Of a stretch of DNA of 64,000 nt, positions 51,800 to 60,923 are shown piece by piece. Made by a program: the position numbers and the translations under genes. Below the pieces are notes generated by a model, which saw only the letters and a list, made by a program, of their open reading frames with translations, was not told where the DNA came from and ran no database searches. The first letter of the stretch is position 1, and each line of letters begins with the position of its first letter. The stretch spans positions 868,001-932,000 of the forward strand of contig JABTTW010000001.1 of NCBI GenBank assembly GCA_015075745.1, written 5' to 3'. The stretch is from Planctomycetia bacterium (lineage in GTDB: Bacteria > Planctomycetota > Phycisphaerae > UBA1845 > UTPLA1).

Positions 51800-52834
51800 C
51801 TAGGGCGCCGCCTGTTGACGCAGCGAAGCGAGGATTTCGTCACGCAAACGCGCCGCGTCCGCGTTGTTCGCATCATCCGCCAGGACACCCTTGAGTCGAT
51901 CCAGTGCATCCTGCGCACCGCCGAGTTCCCATTCCAGTCGGGCCAGGAATACGGAGCATTCGTGGAGCTTCGGATCCTTGTTGACTCCTTCAAGCGCGTA
52001 CTCCCGCGCCCTTAGAAGCGCGATCCGCCTCTCTGAATTGGCCTGGTCCCGCATGGCCGCCCCCAGGGTGAAATAGGTATTTGCGTCATCCGGGTCAGCG
52101 GCGCGCTGGGCCTCGAGAATGGAGACTCTCAGGGTGTTCGCCTCCTTGAGTTCCAGGTTGTTGTCAGGCTTAAAGGGGTCTGCACGAAGTTGACCGTTGA
52201 GCAGGGAAATCGACTTTTCGGCGGCGCGCAGCGCCGAAGCGTAGTCTTGAGTATTGAGATTCATCTGCCCCAGCTTGAGCTGTACGCCGGGGTCGTTGGG
52301 GGCCAGTGCGGCGGCCTCGTCGGCGTAGCGCAGCGCCTCTTTTGACAGGGCGCGTCCGTTGTAGGCGATGGCGAGCTCGATGGCGATTTCCGCTTTGACG
52401 TTTTTGCCGTTCAATTCCACGGGTGCGAAATCCTTGGCCCGCTCCAACGGTCGAACGGCCTGAAGGTACATGCGGGACTCGTTGTAAACCCTGCCGATGG
52501 CGTAATAGCCCCGAAATTCGTTTCCGGCGTCCTTGTTGAATTCCTCCAGAATGTTGATCGCTTCGGCCGCCCGACTTTGTTGGATGCGTAACAGGCCCAG
52601 GGCAAGGGCCAGTCGGGGCATGTTGGGTTTGGAGCGCTTGGCTCGATCGTAGAGCGTAGCGGCTTCCTGATATTCCCCGGCGTCGATCTTGAGGATGGCC
52701 TCTTCCAGCATGTCTTCGGGCGACTTGATCGAGGGTCCGGCGTCAGCCTGCTGGGCTACGGCCGGGGTGGGGATCCAGACGGTCAAAATGCCCAGGACGA
52801 GCCCCAAGCAAACGGCAAAGCGGTTTTGGCTCAT
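51800..52834 (-). CDS. Secreted tetratricopeptide-repeat protein
   Basis: A 344-residue protein with a signal peptide (VCLGLVLGILTVWIPTPAVA). About five TPR-like helical pairs follow, for example LKIDAGEYQEAATLYDRAKR, YYAIGRVYNESRMYLQAVRP, and LKLGQMNLNTQDYASALRAA. The start is taken at 52834 because AAGGAG lies six nt before it; the next upstream ATG (52855) is seven codons longer and has no such site. It is divergent from the OmpA-like lipoprotein gene. Likely an envelope scaffold; partner unknown. Confidence 0.8.
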   Translation of the reverse strand: MSQNRFAVCLGLVLGILTVWIPTPAVAQQADAGPSIKSPEDMLEEAILKIDAGEYQEAATLYDRAKRSKPNMPRLALALGLLRIQQSRAAEAINILEEFNKDAGNEFRGYYAIGRVYNESRMYLQAVRPLERAKDFAPVELNGKNVKAEIAIELAIAYNGRALSKEALRYADEAAALAPNDPGVQLKLGQMNLNTQDYASALRAAEKSISLLNGQLRADPFKPDNNLELKEANTLRVSILEAQRAADPDDANTYFTLGAAMRDQANSERRIALLRAREYALEGVNKDPKLHECSVFLARLEWELGGAQDALDRLKGVLADDANNADAARLRDEILASLRQQAAP

Positions 52835-53199
52835 ATTCGGCTCCTTGTCGATCATCTTTCAAAGGTCTCGTCTATCGGGGGATACGACATGGATATCGCT
52901 CAGTTCGGTCCGCCCTTCATCGTCCGTCGAGCCCTGTGAGTTTATCGGCGGCCCAGGCCGGACTTACCGGTAATCGCCGAGCCGGGAACAAGAATTCGGC
53001 CGGCCATCTGGCCTCGGCCGGATTGTAGCCGATCCGAGCCGTCCGCGGTGGCGGGGCAAAGTTTGCACCCATCGGGCTGATCCCTGCATTCAGGCCATTG
53101 AAGTAACGGGGCAAGACATGGATAATGCCCCCCGCTTACAAGACGGAGCGGCTTCCGCGGGGATGTCCGCGTCGACGGATCGGTACACGGAGGATCATC
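52835..53199. other. Divergent promoter region, 365 bp
   Basis: It separates the TPR gene (minus) and the OmpA-like gene (plus), so it should contain both promoters. No convincing -35/-10 pair was found. A ribosome binding site (GGAGGA) lies at about 53189-53194. No RNA gene or repeat was recognised. Confidence 0.45.
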
Positions 53200-54078
53200 A
53201 TGCGTCGCGTTAGGATGTTATGCGTGCTGGCGGGGCTCGCGGGATTGGTTTCGACGACCGCGGGTTGTGTTTCAAGAGACGAGTTTCTCAGGACCGAGTT
53301 TGCCCGGCGCAAAGCCGCCGAGCGAGCCGATGCACTCGAGCGAGACCTCGCCGACGAGCGCAACAAATCGATGGCGCTGGAATCCGAGCGCGAGGCGCTT
53401 CGCCGCGAACTCGACACGAAGTCGGCATACGCCGAGACGCTGCGCGGCGAAAATGAGCGGCTCGACGAATTCGTGAGAAAGCTCCAGGCCCAGATGGACC
53501 AGCTCGCCAAGGGCGTCGGCACCATCGATGTTGTTCAAGTTAAGTTGCCGCCGGAGCTTGATCGGGCGTTGAAAGAACTCGCCGCCAAGTATCCGGACCA
53601 GATCGAGTACGACGAGAAGCAGGGCGCTGTCCGCTGGAAGAGCGACCTGACCTTCGGCAAGGGCAGCGCCGACGTGCAGGGCGCCGTCGAGGCATCACTG
53701 AAGGCGTTCGCCGACATCGTCAATTCGGCTTCCGCCAGTCAGTTTGAGGTGCTCGTCGTCGGCCACACGGATAACCTCCGCATCGGACCGGTGACGGCAC
53801 GATTGCATCCGACGAACTGGCATCTCTCCGCGCACCGCGCCATCGGCGTCATGTTCAAGCTGCGCGACTATGGCGTCGCTCAGCAGAGAATGGGCGTCAT
53901 GGGATACGGCGAGTTCCGATCGCGCGTTCCGAATCCTCCGTCGGGCGGCGAAGAGCGGAATCGACGCGTCGAGATTTTCCTCGTCTCCGGCAAGGATCGT
54001 GTCCCGGGGATGGACAGCAGTGCATCGGCCGGCTCCTTCGGCGGCGACATCCTGGCGAACACGCCTGACGCCGAGTAA
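53200..54078 (+). CDS. OmpA/MotB-like lipoprotein (Pal-type)
   Basis: A 292-residue protein with a lipoprotein signal (LCVLAGLAGLVSTTAGC). A charged coiled coil occupies about residues 25-110 (ERADALERDLADERNKSMAL). From about 165 an OmpA-like peptidoglycan-binding domain follows: VLVVGHTDNLRI, NWHLSAHRAIGVM, GYGEFRSRVPN and GEERNRRVEIFLV, the last containing the NRRVEI anchor with conserved Arg. It is thus a Pal-like tether between envelope lipid and cell wall. GGAGGA precedes the ATG. A strong terminator follows. Confidence 0.88.
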   Translation: MRRVRMLCVLAGLAGLVSTTAGCVSRDEFLRTEFARRKAAERADALERDLADERNKSMALESEREALRRELDTKSAYAETLRGENERLDEFVRKLQAQMDQLAKGVGTIDVVQVKLPPELDRALKELAAKYPDQIEYDEKQGAVRWKSDLTFGKGSADVQGAVEASLKAFADIVNSASASQFEVLVVGHTDNLRIGPVTARLHPTNWHLSAHRAIGVMFKLRDYGVAQQRMGVMGYGEFRSRVPNPPSGGEERNRRVEIFLVSGKDRVPGMDSSASAGSFGGDILANTPDAE

Positions 54079-54100
54079 CGAGGCGGTCTTCATCGACAAC

Positions 54101-54140
54101 AAAAAAAGGCTCGGCCGGTTTTGCCGGCCGAGCCTTTTCT
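54101..54140. terminator. Bidirectional intrinsic terminator
   Basis: AAAGGCTCGGCCGG (54105-54118) and CCGGCCGAGCCTTT (54124-54137) form a perfect 14-bp stem with a 5-nt loop. It has an A-run before and a T-rich run after. It lies 22 bp after the OmpA-like stop and 53 bp from the end of convergent prfB, so it can serve both. Confidence 0.9.
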
Positions 54141-54193
54141 TTATTTACCGGGGATATCTGAACGCCATCTCATCCGACAAGCGGCGACGTACT

Positions 54194-55304
54194 TTACCTT
54201 TTCGCGCGCTTTTCGGCACGACGACGCAGCATCGCCTCCAGAAAGTCATCCAGATCACCGTCAAGGACTTTTTGCGGATTGCCGACCTCGACGCCGGTGC
54301 GGAGGTCCTTGACCCGCGGATCGTCGAGGACGTAATTGCGAATCTGATTGCCCCAGGCGATTTCGCCCTTTTCGCCATAAATCTTGCTCATCTCACTATC
54401 CCGCTTGGCCTGCTCGATCTGCTCAAGCTTGGATTTGAGGATGCCCAGCGCGCCGCGCTTGTTCTGCGCCTGACTCCGCTCGTTGACGCACTCGACAACC
54501 AGACCCGTGGGGATGTGGCGGATGCGCACGGCCGTGGCGACCTTGTTGACATTCTGTCCGCCCGCGCCGCTGCTTCGGCAGAAGAAGAGGATGTCGAGGT
54601 CTTTTTCGGGCAGCTCGATTTCGTTGTCCGGAAAGACGGGCAGGACGTCGACGGCGGCGAAACTGGTCTGCCGCTTGCCCTGGGCATTGAAGGGACTGAT
54701 GCGCACGAGGCGATGGACGCCGGCTTCGCAGCTCAACCAGCCGTAGGCATACGGACCCTTTACGAGCAGGTCGACGGACTGAATGCCCGCGCCGTCGCCG
54801 TCGCGAGAGCCGAGTTCCTCCACCTTGTAGCCGCGCCGCTCGAAAAAGCGCAGGTACATCCGCAGAAGCATGGACGCCCAGTCGCAGGCCTCGGTGCCGC
54901 CGGCGCCAGCCTGAATGCTGAAGTAGCAGTCTCTTGCGTCGTTGGGGCCCGAGAGCAGGGCCATCATGCTGACGCGCTCGACCTCTCCTGCGAGGGTCAA
55001 TCGCTCGTGGTCGGCCTCGGCCTTGGCGGCGGAATCGTTTTCCTCGTCGGCCAGCTCGTACATGATGCCGAGGTCTTCGAGGCGACGCGAGACCGACTCG
55101 ACCGGCTCAATGAGCGACTTGAGGGCTTTTAACTCGACGATCAGCGGCTGAGCCGATGGAGACTCCCAGAAGCCGGGCTCGCCCATGCGGGCCTCGACCT
55201 CGGCCATCCGCACTTTCTTTTTAGGGATGTCAAAGACTGTCTCGGATCGAGTTGATGCGATTGGTCAGTTCTTCGGTTGTCGAGGTTCCATCGGGTAGTG
55301 GCAT
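54194..55304 (-). CDS. prfB: Peptide chain release factor 2 with programmed +1 frameshift
   Basis: RF2 terminates translation at UGA and UAA. The main frame (54194-55231) has the SPF recognition tripeptide in VRISPFNAQGKRQTSF and the catalytic GGQ in SSGAGGQNVNKVATAV. Upstream, an ATG at 55304 with AAGGA 8 nt before it opens a 24-codon frame ending in CTT TGA C at 55229-55235. Sliding +1 at CTT joins DIPKKKVRMAEVEARMGEPGFW to it. This is the classic autoregulatory RF2 frameshift: low RF2 stalls at UGA and favours the shift. The product would be 369 residues, the usual RF2 length. A simple internal start at 55213 would truncate the first domain. Confidence 0.93.
55229..55235 (-). promoter_or_regulatory. 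RF2 recoding site (CTT TGA C)
   Basis: The seven-base slippery stop CTTTGAC on the minus strand ends the 24-codon leader frame of prfB and is followed in the +1 frame by the full RF2 coding sequence. A strong AGGGGG stimulator 3 nt before CTT, as in E. coli, is not present; only a weak purine stretch (CGAGACAG) is. Confidence 0.88.
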
Positions 55305-55463
55305 GATTCCATCCTTCGCTCGCTGAAGTATCGTCGCGTGTGAGATGCGGCCTTATACTCCATTTGAATATAGTCGCTGACGGGATCATCGACAAACGGC
55401 GTGGATGCCGGACGCCCCAAGATGGGCCGATGTGCCCGAATACCTTGATGGAGATTGCCCCTG

Positions 55464-56780
55464 GTGAACGAAGAAAAAGTGAACAACGCCGCCGAGAGCT
55501 CATCTGATGTTCTGAAAAAATCGCGAGGTGTTCTGACGCGGCTGGCCGTTCTCGCCGTGATCGTGGCAATTGGTGCGGGGTTCGTTGTCGAGCAGCGAAC
55601 GAGGCCGCGATTGCTTTCCGGTCCGATGGTGCAGATACCTGAGCCGGGGGCGCTGACGATTGTGTGGCAAATGGATGCGCCGCTGGGCGGTGGCGCGGTC
55701 TGGCTGGAGACCTCCAAGGACAGCAATCAGGTAGCGAGGGCGACGATCAATGGCAAGATCTCAGAGAGTGGGAATGCGGGGCGCTACGAGGCGACCTTTT
55801 CCGGATTGCCTGCGGGGGCGGAGTTTGACTATCGGGTTGTGAACGAACGTGGATTGTTCGGGAGCACGGTTCTGGCTGGGCCGTACAAAACAAAGACGCA
55901 GCCACCGCGCGGCACGCCGTTTCGATTCGTCGCGTTTGGCGACAGCGGCAACGGCAGCAACACGCAGGCGGACTTCGCCCGCAAGATTGCCGCGTCGAAT
56001 CCCGACCTCATTATTCACGTGGGCGATCTTGTCTATCCGGCCGGAGACGGCAAGACCTATCGCACGCACTTTTACGAGCCGAACGCGGAGATGATCCGCC
56101 ATGCGCCCTTCATGCCCAGCGAGGGCAATCACGACGTGGCAACCGACGAGGGGCGCCCGCTCTTGGAGCATTTCGTCTGTCCGCGGAACGGGCCGGAAGG
56201 CATCGAGCCGGAACGGTGCTATTGGTTCGACTATGGCGACGCCAGGTTTGTCGCGCTGGATACGAACGTGACCGAGTTCGGCGGTGCGCTGACGCCGGAC
56301 CAGCTCAAGACGGTGGTCGCCCCGTGGGTGCGGCGGGTGTTTCAGGATTGTGATGCACGATGGAAGTTCGTCTTCTATCATCATCCGTTCTACACCGGGA
56401 GCGAACACTCGGCCGAGGGGTCGGCATTCGTGAAGGAGGCATTTCTCGACGCGTTCGAGGAGTCGGGCGTGGACATGGTGTTCTGCGGGCACAACCACTT
56501 GTACGAACGAACAGCACCTCTGATGAAAGATCAGATTGTCGAGGACGGCCAGGGGATCGTGTACATCGTGACCGGTGCGGGCGGCGTGAGCCGGTATGCC
56601 GAAACTCTGCCCAACCCGCCATACATCAAGTATTACAACGTAGACGTGTTCAGCTATACGCGTGTGGATCTCACCGCGGATCGGCTGGAGTTAAAGCAGA
56701 TCGACGAACACGGCAATACGATCGACACCTACACCCTCGAGAAGCCGGCGCCAACGCGGACTGCTGCGACGAGCCGATAA
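55464..56780 (+). CDS. Membrane-anchored metallophosphoesterase (purple acid phosphatase-like)
   Basis: A 438-residue protein with one N-terminal membrane helix (RLAVLAVIVAIGAGFVV). A fibronectin-like domain follows (about 45-145). The calcineurin-type phosphoesterase domain has all metal-binding motifs: FVAFGDSGNG, IHVGDLVYPAG, SEGNHDVA, FYHHPFYTGSEH and CGHNHLYERTAP. The arrangement with an N-terminal Fn3-like domain resembles purple acid phosphatases. The start is GTG at 55464 with GGAG 10 nt upstream; a TTG nine bases earlier is too close to that site. The active site faces the periplasm. Substrate unknown. Confidence 0.87.
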   Translation: MNEEKVNNAAESSSDVLKKSRGVLTRLAVLAVIVAIGAGFVVEQRTRPRLLSGPMVQIPEPGALTIVWQMDAPLGGGAVWLETSKDSNQVARATINGKISESGNAGRYEATFSGLPAGAEFDYRVVNERGLFGSTVLAGPYKTKTQPPRGTPFRFVAFGDSGNGSNTQADFARKIAASNPDLIIHVGDLVYPAGDGKTYRTHFYEPNAEMIRHAPFMPSEGNHDVATDEGRPLLEHFVCPRNGPEGIEPERCYWFDYGDARFVALDTNVTEFGGALTPDQLKTVVAPWVRRVFQDCDARWKFVFYHHPFYTGSEHSAEGSAFVKEAFLDAFEESGVDMVFCGHNHLYERTAPLMKDQIVEDGQGIVYIVTGAGGVSRYAETLPNPPYIKYYNVDVFSYTRVDLTADRLELKQIDEHGNTIDTYTLEKPAPTRTAATSR

Positions 56781-57080
56781 GACGCGGCGGAGATGCTTGA
56801 TTGTTACCGGATGCGCGCGGACACCCGGCGACGATGGCAGTCATGTCATCATTCGGCCGTTCGTGAGGCATCATCTGGAATCAGTTTCGTTATCGCCCCG
56901 CTTCGCTTGGCGCGCGGCGGCCGATAACGGACGATTTTCATTCAGTCGTTTGAATCTTTCGAGCCGCACTCCATAGAATCGCTGACGCGGTGGGCGATCC
57001 AGTTTGCCGCGAGGGGGACGTTGATGCTTCGCGGTTGGGCATTGCCGCGCGGTGCGACGCATTTACGGGGGGAACGAAAT
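56781..57080. other. Intergenic region, 300 bp
   Basis: It separates the phosphoesterase and the following lipoprotein gene, both on the plus strand. An imperfect inverted pair is visible at 56895-56930 (TTATCGCC...GCCGATAA), which may form a stem. No gene or T-tract terminator is supported. GGGGGGAACG precedes the next ATG. Confidence 0.45.
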
Positions 57081-57899
57081 ATGAATCGCAGGAATATCCA
57101 TCTACTTGCCATGACCGGTCTCGTTGCGGCATCCTCGCTTGTCGGAGCGTCGGGCTGTCACCAGCCGGAGAAATGGTCGTACACCGGGCCGCGCGTTTAC
57201 CTGATCGAGGGGACGCCGGACGAGGACTCCGACGGGCTCTATCGCGTCCGCGACGAGCTGCGCAAGCAGGAGATCAACGCCGAGGTCTATAGCCCGGACA
57301 ACTGGCTGAAGATCGTCGTCGATATCGACAACGACTACGACGAGGAGGTCATTCTTGTCGGCCACGGTCACGGCGCGTTTCTGGCGACCCAGGTCGTCCG
57401 GCACTACGCTCAGCATCACAAGATGAAGCACATCGACGCGGTCTTCACGCTTGATGCCTATAACAAGGACTGGCCGCATAACGCCCAGGAGAAGGGCGAC
57501 GAGGACCCGCACGTGCCGCCGATGAACACACCGGTCGGCCACAACGCCCTAAAGGTGCGCAACTACGTGCAGCGCGAGCCGGACAGCAGGCGCTGGGGCA
57601 GCGACATGGTCAGCACGCGGGCGTCGAATCTGGCGCCGGCTCATCCTTACTACTGGTATGACGACTACTGGGATCGCCGGCCGGTGACGGGCCAGCAGTT
57701 GTCGGTCGATGTGACAAGCCTCGGCGTACGTCACGAGACGATTGACAACGCGGATAAGATGGTGCAGCGTATCGTGCGGTTGTGCCGGAAGGCGGCGTTG
57801 TCGCCTTATCACTACACGCCGCCTGAGCACCACGTGGATGTCCCGCAAAAGCCGAGCAAAATCGGATCGCAGTCCGGACGCATGGTCGAAAGCCGCTAA
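57081..57899 (+). CDS. Hypothetical lipoprotein with hydrolase-like segment
   Basis: A 272-residue lipoprotein (signal TGLVAASSLVGASGC). The segment EEVILVGHGHGAFLATQVV resembles an alpha/beta-hydrolase nucleophile elbow, but the Ser of GxSxG is replaced by His in GHGHG, so it may lack that activity. The C-terminal half is rich in His, Tyr and Pro (HPYYWYDDYWDRRP). Start ATG at 57081 with GGGGGGAAC upstream; 20 in-frame codons before it lack similarity. The following membrane protein gene overlaps it by 62 bp. Function unknown. Confidence 0.65.
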   Translation: MNRRNIHLLAMTGLVAASSLVGASGCHQPEKWSYTGPRVYLIEGTPDEDSDGLYRVRDELRKQEINAEVYSPDNWLKIVVDIDNDYDEEVILVGHGHGAFLATQVVRHYAQHHKMKHIDAVFTLDAYNKDWPHNAQEKGDEDPHVPPMNTPVGHNALKVRNYVQREPDSRRWGSDMVSTRASNLAPAHPYYWYDDYWDRRPVTGQQLSVDVTSLGVRHETIDNADKMVQRIVRLCRKAALSPYHYTPPEHHVDVPQKPSKIGSQSGRMVESR

Positions 57900-59619
57900 G
57901 CGCGGCGCGGACACGGCTGCGGCGGGGTCGCAGCCTTCGATCGGATGGACAATTCTCTTCGCGGCACTGGCGCTGGTCGTCAGTGCCGTTTTTTTTGCGC
58001 AGCTCGTGAATCCGGCGGGCTTCCTGGCGGCGATCACGCAGGCGGACATGGCAAGACTGGAGCGGAACCAGGACGCAGGCGTCGCGCCGAACTGGGATAC
58101 GCTGTTTGCGAGCCTGCGCGAGGAGCTGCGGCGTCAGCCGACGTCTCGGCGGCATGAGGCGGTGGCGAGGCTGATCGCAAAGCTGATCGACGTGGAGCGC
58201 GGAAAGGCGGATGCCGCAACAGCGTCGACGGAGGCCGATGCGCTTCTTGCTGAGGATGCCGACAATCTGCTTTCGCGGGTGGCATGCGCGGCCATCGGCG
58301 ACGAGGCGGCTGCGGCCACAACGCGTGACGCGGTCGCGATAAAGGCGGATGCGCTGATCGCACGGTTTCAAACAATGGAGAAGGTCTTCGTTGGTGAGCG
58401 GCCCGCCAGGGAATCACGGCTCTACAACAAGGAATACGACGAGGCGTGGTTCGCCATCCTTCGCAAGGGTGTTTCAAGGCTGGATGTCGCGTCGAACCTC
58501 GCGAAGTACATCCGTCACTACGAGATTCGTGAGCACTACGCGGCGCTGCCGATGATCCAGCGGCGGCTAGGTACGCTGGCGGATGAACTCGACGCGGCGG
58601 GGCATAGCGATGAGGCCCGCAGGGTGCGGCGGTGGCTGGTGCAGCTCTTCGTGGGGCTGATGCGCTCAGAGCCGGACGCGGGGACGCGGCTCTTGTGTGC
58701 GGACATGCTTGGGCGCACGCTGGCAGGAAGCGAGCCGCAGCTTGCGGAGCGAATGGCGGCGCTGCGGCGCGAGTATCACGCGGCGGCGGATGCTGCGCCG
58801 GTTAATCTGACCGACCCGGCGAGGTCGCCGAGTTCCGTGCCATCACAATATCGCGACGTTGCTAAATTTGCCGCAATGGCGATGTTTTTCGCGGTAGCAG
58901 GCTTGGGGGCGTCGGTAATACTCCTGTTTGCGGCCTCGACGGCCCTCGTCGCGCGCATTTGGAAAACCGTTAGTCGTGGTCGAACGGGGGACGGCCCGTC
59001 GCGCTCGCAGTTGACGATGCGGAATTGGACTGTGCGATGGGCGCTGACAATAGCGTTATTCGCCGCCTTGACATGTGTATTGATCGTACTGTCACCGATG
59101 AGAGACGCGGCGATGTATTCCGAAGGCTGGGGTTATCACGCGCTCGCGTGTGCGCTGGCGACCGGGTCGATGATCGTCATCCTGCGAGCGGCATTTACCA
59201 CGGTCCGTCCGGAGCGCGCACGCGAAGATCGAGCGCGATCAATCGCGGCGTGCTGTCTTGCAGTAATTCCCATCGCCCTCATTGTCTTGCCGCCGAAGTG
59301 GCTCGCCTGGTCGATACGCTGGGTAGATCTGTGGGTGCCGTCGATTATCCTCCTTTCCCTGTTCCTGTTTGTTGTGGTTTCCGCCGCGTATCGAGTCGTA
59401 CACGTGCCGGCTCGATGGATGGCCGCGAGCGCTGTCGCAACGTGGATGATCGCTATGGTGTTTGCATATCCAACGTTATTGGCCCATGAGTACGCTGATT
59501 GGATGATTCAACACGCACAGCGCAATCTTCTCGAAGACGAGTTTGGCTTCCGCATGGGTGACTACTGGGAATCCCGATTTCTCACCGACATCGCCAAGGC
59601 CTATGATATCCCCTCGTGA
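57838..59619 (+). CDS. Polytopic membrane protein with helical extracytoplasmic domain
   Basis: A protein of about 593 residues. A membrane helix at about residues 35-57 (WTILFAALALVVSAVFFAQL) is followed by a ~290-residue Ala/Arg/Glu-rich helical domain. Five or six membrane helices follow in the C-terminal half (FAAMAMFFAVAGLGASVILL, RWALTIALFAALTCVLIVL and others). The start is uncertain: ATG at 57838 lies inside the previous gene and no good ribosome binding site is visible. Its stop overlaps the cinA start (TGATG), implying coupling. Function unknown. Confidence 0.6.
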   Translation: MSRKSRAKSDRSPDAWSKAAKRGADTAAAGSQPSIGWTILFAALALVVSAVFFAQLVNPAGFLAAITQADMARLERNQDAGVAPNWDTLFASLREELRRQPTSRRHEAVARLIAKLIDVERGKADAATASTEADALLAEDADNLLSRVACAAIGDEAAAATTRDAVAIKADALIARFQTMEKVFVGERPARESRLYNKEYDEAWFAILRKGVSRLDVASNLAKYIRHYEIREHYAALPMIQRRLGTLADELDAAGHSDEARRVRRWLVQLFVGLMRSEPDAGTRLLCADMLGRTLAGSEPQLAERMAALRREYHAAADAAPVNLTDPARSPSSVPSQYRDVAKFAAMAMFFAVAGLGASVILLFAASTALVARIWKTVSRGRTGDGPSRSQLTMRNWTVRWALTIALFAALTCVLIVLSPMRDAAMYSEGWGYHALACALATGSMIVILRAAFTTVRPERAREDRARSIAACCLAVIPIALIVLPPKWLAWSIRWVDLWVPSIILLSLFLFVVVSAAYRVVHVPARWMAASAVATWMIAMVFAYPTLLAHEYADWMIQHAQRNLLEDEFGFRMGDYWESRFLTDIAKAYDIPS

Positions 59620-60872
59620 TGAAGGCTCAGATTCTTGCCATCGGGACCGAGCTTGCCATTGGGCAGGCGGTTGACACCAATTCGGCGTGGCTGGCTCAGC
59701 AGCTTGCCGCCATGGGGATACACACTTCGCGCCATGTCACCGTCACCGACAATCTGGCCGACATCACTGATGCCATTCGCGACGCCGCTGCGAATGCCGA
59801 ACTCGTGCTTATCTCCGGCGGGCTGGGGCCGACGGCGGACGACCTGACGCGCGACGCGCTGGCCGCCGCCCTGGGCGTCGAACTCGTTCTCCATCCCGAG
59901 TGCCTCGAGCAGATTGCTGCGTACTTCGCGTCGCGCAGGCGCGAGATGCACGAGCGGAATCGCGTGCAGGCGATGATCCCTGCCGGGGCGACGCCGATTG
60001 AGAATCCGCGCGGCACCGCCCCGGGCATCCGGGCGAAGCTCGGGCGCGCGACTGTCTTCGTTATGCCGGGGGTGCCGAGCGAAATGAAGGCGATGTATGC
60101 GCGCGATGTACTACCGGCGATACGCACGATGGGCGGCGCGGGCGAGGTGATCGTGCAGCGCATCCTGCGGACCTTCGGCATGGCGGAGTCAGAACTCGGC
60201 GAGCGAATCTCCGACCTGATGGCGCGCGGGCGGAACCCGGCCGTGGGGACAAGCGCGGCGGACCTCATCATCTCCATCCGGATCAACGCGCACGGCAAGT
60301 CCACTGGCGAGGCGGCGGCCATGGCCGAGCGAGATGTCGCGGCGGTTCGCGAGCGGATCGGGACGTACGTCTTCGGCGAGGGCGATGATGAATTGCAGAC
60401 AGCCGTCGGCCGCCTGCTCATCGATCAGGGCAAGACGATTTCCACGGCCGAGTCCTGCACCGGCGGGCTGGTCGCCAAGCGGCTGACGGATGTCTCGGGC
60501 TCGAGCGCGTATTTCATTCAGTCGTTCGTGACGTATTCCAACGAGGCGAAGTCGCGGCTGCTGGAAATTCCGCCGGAGCTTATCGCGTCAAACGGAGCGG
60601 TCAGCGAACCGGTCGCGAAGGCAATGGCGGAAAACTGCCGGCGACTGTCGGCTACGGACTACGCGCTGGCCGTCACCGGGATCGCCGGGCCAACGGGCGG
60701 CACGCCGGACAAGCCCGTTGGATTGGTCTTCGTGGCGCTGGCGACGGCGGAGCGAACGATTGTGCGTGAACTGCGGCTGGGCGAGACGATCACGCGCGAG
60801 GAGGTCCGCGACCGGTCGGCAAAAGCAGTGGTAAACCTGTTGCGGCTGGAATTGATGCATCAGTTAAGATAG
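59619..60872 (+). CDS. cinA: CinA family protein (NMN amidohydrolase/competence-damage inducible)
   Basis: A 417-residue two-domain CinA. The N-terminal MoaB-like domain opens with AQILAIGTELAIGQAVDTNS and has ELVLISGGLGPTADDLTRDA. The C-terminal domain (from about 250) carries TISTAESCTGGLVAKRL with the nucleophilic serine, and YALAVTGIAGPTGGTPDKPVG, the nicotinamide mononucleotide deamidase signature. It recycles NMN into NAD and may hydrolyse ADP-ribose. The ATG shares its A with the previous stop codon. Confidence 0.93.
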   Translation: MKAQILAIGTELAIGQAVDTNSAWLAQQLAAMGIHTSRHVTVTDNLADITDAIRDAAANAELVLISGGLGPTADDLTRDALAAALGVELVLHPECLEQIAAYFASRRREMHERNRVQAMIPAGATPIENPRGTAPGIRAKLGRATVFVMPGVPSEMKAMYARDVLPAIRTMGGAGEVIVQRILRTFGMAESELGERISDLMARGRNPAVGTSAADLIISIRINAHGKSTGEAAAMAERDVAAVRERIGTYVFGEGDDELQTAVGRLLIDQGKTISTAESCTGGLVAKRLTDVSGSSAYFIQSFVTYSNEAKSRLLEIPPELIASNGAVSEPVAKAMAENCRRLSATDYALAVTGIAGPTGGTPDKPVGLVFVALATAERTIVRELRLGETITREEVRDRSAKAVVNLLRLELMHQLR

Positions 60873-60923
60873 TCGAATATCCTGCGTGACCTTGCAGGCA
60901 ATGTTTCACGAACGAGGGACACC

